Source of the DNA: Lachnospiraceae bacterium
Lineage (GTDB): Bacteria > Bacillota > Clostridia > Lachnospirales > Lachnospiraceae
DNA length: 7,685 bases
Assembly (NCBI GenBank): GCA_022790905.1
Contig: JAAVYC010000188.1
Location: forward strand, 1 to 7,685
Direction of reading: 5' to 3'
Below are positions 6,485 through 7,685 of the stretch, in pieces. The translations under genes were made by a program, and so were the position numbers. The notes below the pieces were generated by a model, which was not told where the DNA came from, did not search any database, and was given only the letters and a program-made list of their open reading frames with translations. Every line of letters starts with the position of its first letter. The first letter of the stretch is position 1.

Positions 6485-6490
6485 CCTCCT
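6485..6490 (-). promoter_or_regulatory. Ribosome binding site of the regulator
   Basis: AGGAGG on the minus strand, 7 nt before ATG 6477. Confidence 0.75.
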
Positions 6491-6536
6491 TTGCCTCCGC
6501 ATGAATGATTTCCTCACACGTATGCTTTCTCAGACC

Positions 6537-6566
6537 ATATTAACAAATTTGGAAAAATTTTACCAA
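6537..6566 (-). promoter_or_regulatory. Probable promoter of the SorC-type regulator, with palindrome over the -35 box
   Basis: Minus strand: TTGGTA (6561-6566), an 18-bp spacer, TAATAT (6537-6542). The -35 box abuts the spoIVB stop codon (6567-6569). An 18-bp near-perfect palindrome, TTGGTAAAATTTTTCCAA (6549-6566; one mismatched pair), covers the -35 and half of the spacer and could be an autoregulatory site. The match to consensus is moderate. No convincing terminator for spoIVB is present, so read-through into the regulator is also possible. Confidence 0.45.
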
Positions 6567-7685
6567 TTATTTTTTTACAGCTTCCATTTCTTTGAGCATA
6601 TTCTCCGCAAAAATTCCATATCCTTTGGACGCATCCTGAACAAAGACATGTGTGACAGCACCGATCAATTTTCCATTTTGTATAATCGGGCTTCCGCTCA
6701 TCCCTTGCACAATTCCCCCTGTCGCAGACAGCAATTCTTTATCACTCACTGTAAACTGTATCCCTTTATTTGCTTCACTTGTATGAAAATTTGTCTCCGT
6801 AATCTCAATCTCATAACTCTTGCGCTCTCCTTTTAATGTACAAATGATCTCTGCTTTCCCGTGCTCCACTTCCTGCTTATATCCTACAGGCAGCGCCTCT
6901 ACATTAGAAAGTTCCGGAGGAATCTCGTTTAATTCTCCGTAAACACCTGCCCTTGTGTTGCCATCCACACTTCCTAGGCAATACTGACTGCTATAATTAA
7001 TTACACCGGTCAATTCTCCCGGTACGCCCTTCTCTCCCTTTACAATTCCGATGATATCCGTCTGATACAAAAGCCCTTTTTCCATATCGATCAGCGTGCT
7101 CGTGTCCGCATCGCTCACTCCATGTCCCAAAGCCCCGTAATTTCCCTGTGCATCTGTAAACGTCATTGTTCCAACTCCCGCTAAATCATCGCGGACCCAG
7201 ACTCCTATTTTGTAAGAATTCTCCGGCGTCATAACAGCTTCTAGTGCAAGCTCTATTTCTTCTCCGTTCCGATCCAACCCGAGTGTCAGTTTTTCTTTGC
7301 CATATTGATTCACTTTATCGATCAATTCTTCTTTTGTGGAAATCTTTTCTCCGTTGACACTCAAAATATAGTCTCCACTTTTCAACAAATATTTGGCAGG
7401 TTCCAAGTTATCTCCTCCCGCACTCACAATCGGACTTGTCCCAATCACGAGAACTCCCTTTGTCTTTACATAGATCCCCACAGGCATCCCCCCTGGAATC
7501 AGAGTCTGCTCCGCTTTTTCCTCCACATAAATTTCTTTTAGAGGCAATATTCCAAACATTTTACAGCTAACGGTATAGTGTGAATCCTTGGTCTTTGCTC
7601 CTACACTATTTTTTTCAAATACCATGGAAGCCAAGGTCGCCGTCTTATCTTCCGTCGCTGTTTTTTCTAGGCTAAGCGGTATACC
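6567..7685 (-). CDS. spoIVB: SpoIVB peptidase (stage IV sporulation protein B, S55 family), 5' end off window
   Basis: The frame is open from the right edge to TAA at 6567-6569, giving 372 C-terminal residues; the N-terminus, with its expected membrane anchor, lies outside. In Bacillus this protease is secreted by the forespore into the intermembrane space and cleaves SpoIVFA, releasing SpoIVFB to process pro-sigma-K. A PDZ domain (about nt 7510-7240, including KSGDYILSVNGE) precedes the S55 domain. Catalytic residues are visible: His in GALGHG (codon 7122-7124), Asp in VSDKELL and Ser in GMSGSP. Asp lies 15 residues before Ser and His 142 before Ser, the same spacings as His236, Asp363 and Ser378 of B. 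subtilis SpoIVB. The end, GAVTHVFVQDASKGYG followed by a short tail, is typical. An in-frame TTG at 7634 is not the start, because SpoIVB-like sequence continues upstream to the edge. Unusually, spo0A does not follow; a SorC-type regulator does. Confidence 0.95.
   Translation of the reverse strand, partial: GIPLSLEKTATEDKTATLASMVFEKNSVGAKTKDSHYTVSCKMFGILPLKEIYVEEKAEQTLIPGGMPVGIYVKTKGVLVIGTSPIVSAGGDNLEPAKYLLKSGDYILSVNGEKISTKEELIDKVNQYGKEKLTLGLDRNGEEIELALEAVMTPENSYKIGVWVRDDLAGVGTMTFTDAQGNYGALGHGVSDADTSTLIDMEKGLLYQTDIIGIVKGEKGVPGELTGVINYSSQYCLGSVDGNTRAGVYGELNEIPPELSNVEALPVGYKQEVEHGKAEIICTLKGERKSYEIEITETNFHTSEANKGIQFTVSDKELLSATGGIVQGMSGSPIIQNGKLIGAVTHVFVQDASKGYGIFAENMLKEMEAVKK

Noticed and set aside
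7632..7634. TTG at 7634 as the SpoIVB start
   Set aside because: The frame continues without a stop to the window edge, and family spacing predicts about 65 residues upstream of this codon.
1..7685. Mobile element, CRISPR array, tRNA or rRNA
   Set aside because: No transposase or integrase frame, no regularly spaced long repeats and no tRNA-like cloverleaf were seen. Every long frame belongs to an ordinary chromosomal family.

Overview
The window looks like part of the chromosome of a spore-forming, moderately AT-rich Firmicute. A Lachnospiraceae-type Clostridium relative is the best guess, because it carries a SpoIVB sporulation protease, strong AGGAGG-type ribosome binding sites, textbook sigma-A promoters and a SorC-family regulator. 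The genus is inference only. All six genes lie on the minus strand, so transcription runs from high to low coordinates. Both edges cut a gene.

Right edge (6567-7685): the C-terminal ~372 residues of SpoIVB, an S55 serine protease with a PDZ domain, with its catalytic His, Asp and Ser intact. Next (5533-6477) is a complete SorC/DeoR-type sugar-responsive regulator. It has a plausible promoter of its own and ends at a strong symmetrical hairpin terminator (5471-5498).

Centre (2031-5276): a compact three-gene operon of an FGGY carbohydrate kinase, a D-isomer-type 2-hydroxyacid dehydrogenase and a FucA-like class II aldolase. Gene gaps are 11 and 19 bp. It is driven by a near-consensus promoter (TTGACA, 17 bp, TATATT), and two identical 11-bp direct repeats just after the predicted transcription start look like an operator. 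A strong intrinsic terminator closes it (1977-2012). The simplest reading is that the SorC protein senses a sugar or sugar phosphate, the kinase phosphorylates a ketose-like substrate, and the aldolase splits the product to dihydroxyacetone phosphate plus an aldehyde. The dehydrogenase would handle an acid intermediate or product. No transporter or isomerase is in view and the substrate is unknown; this operon is the most interesting part of the window.

Left side (1-1859): a second transcription unit with a consensus -10 box (TATAAT). It encodes a small DedA-family membrane protein followed by a GT4 glycosyltransferase resembling diacylglycerol glucosyltransferases, open at the left edge. Together they suggest a membrane-lipid or cell-envelope function. 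No RNA genes, mobile elements, CRISPR arrays or long repeats were seen, and there is no gene-free stretch over 300 bp. The longest gap is 256 bp between regulator and kinase, and its contents are annotated below.
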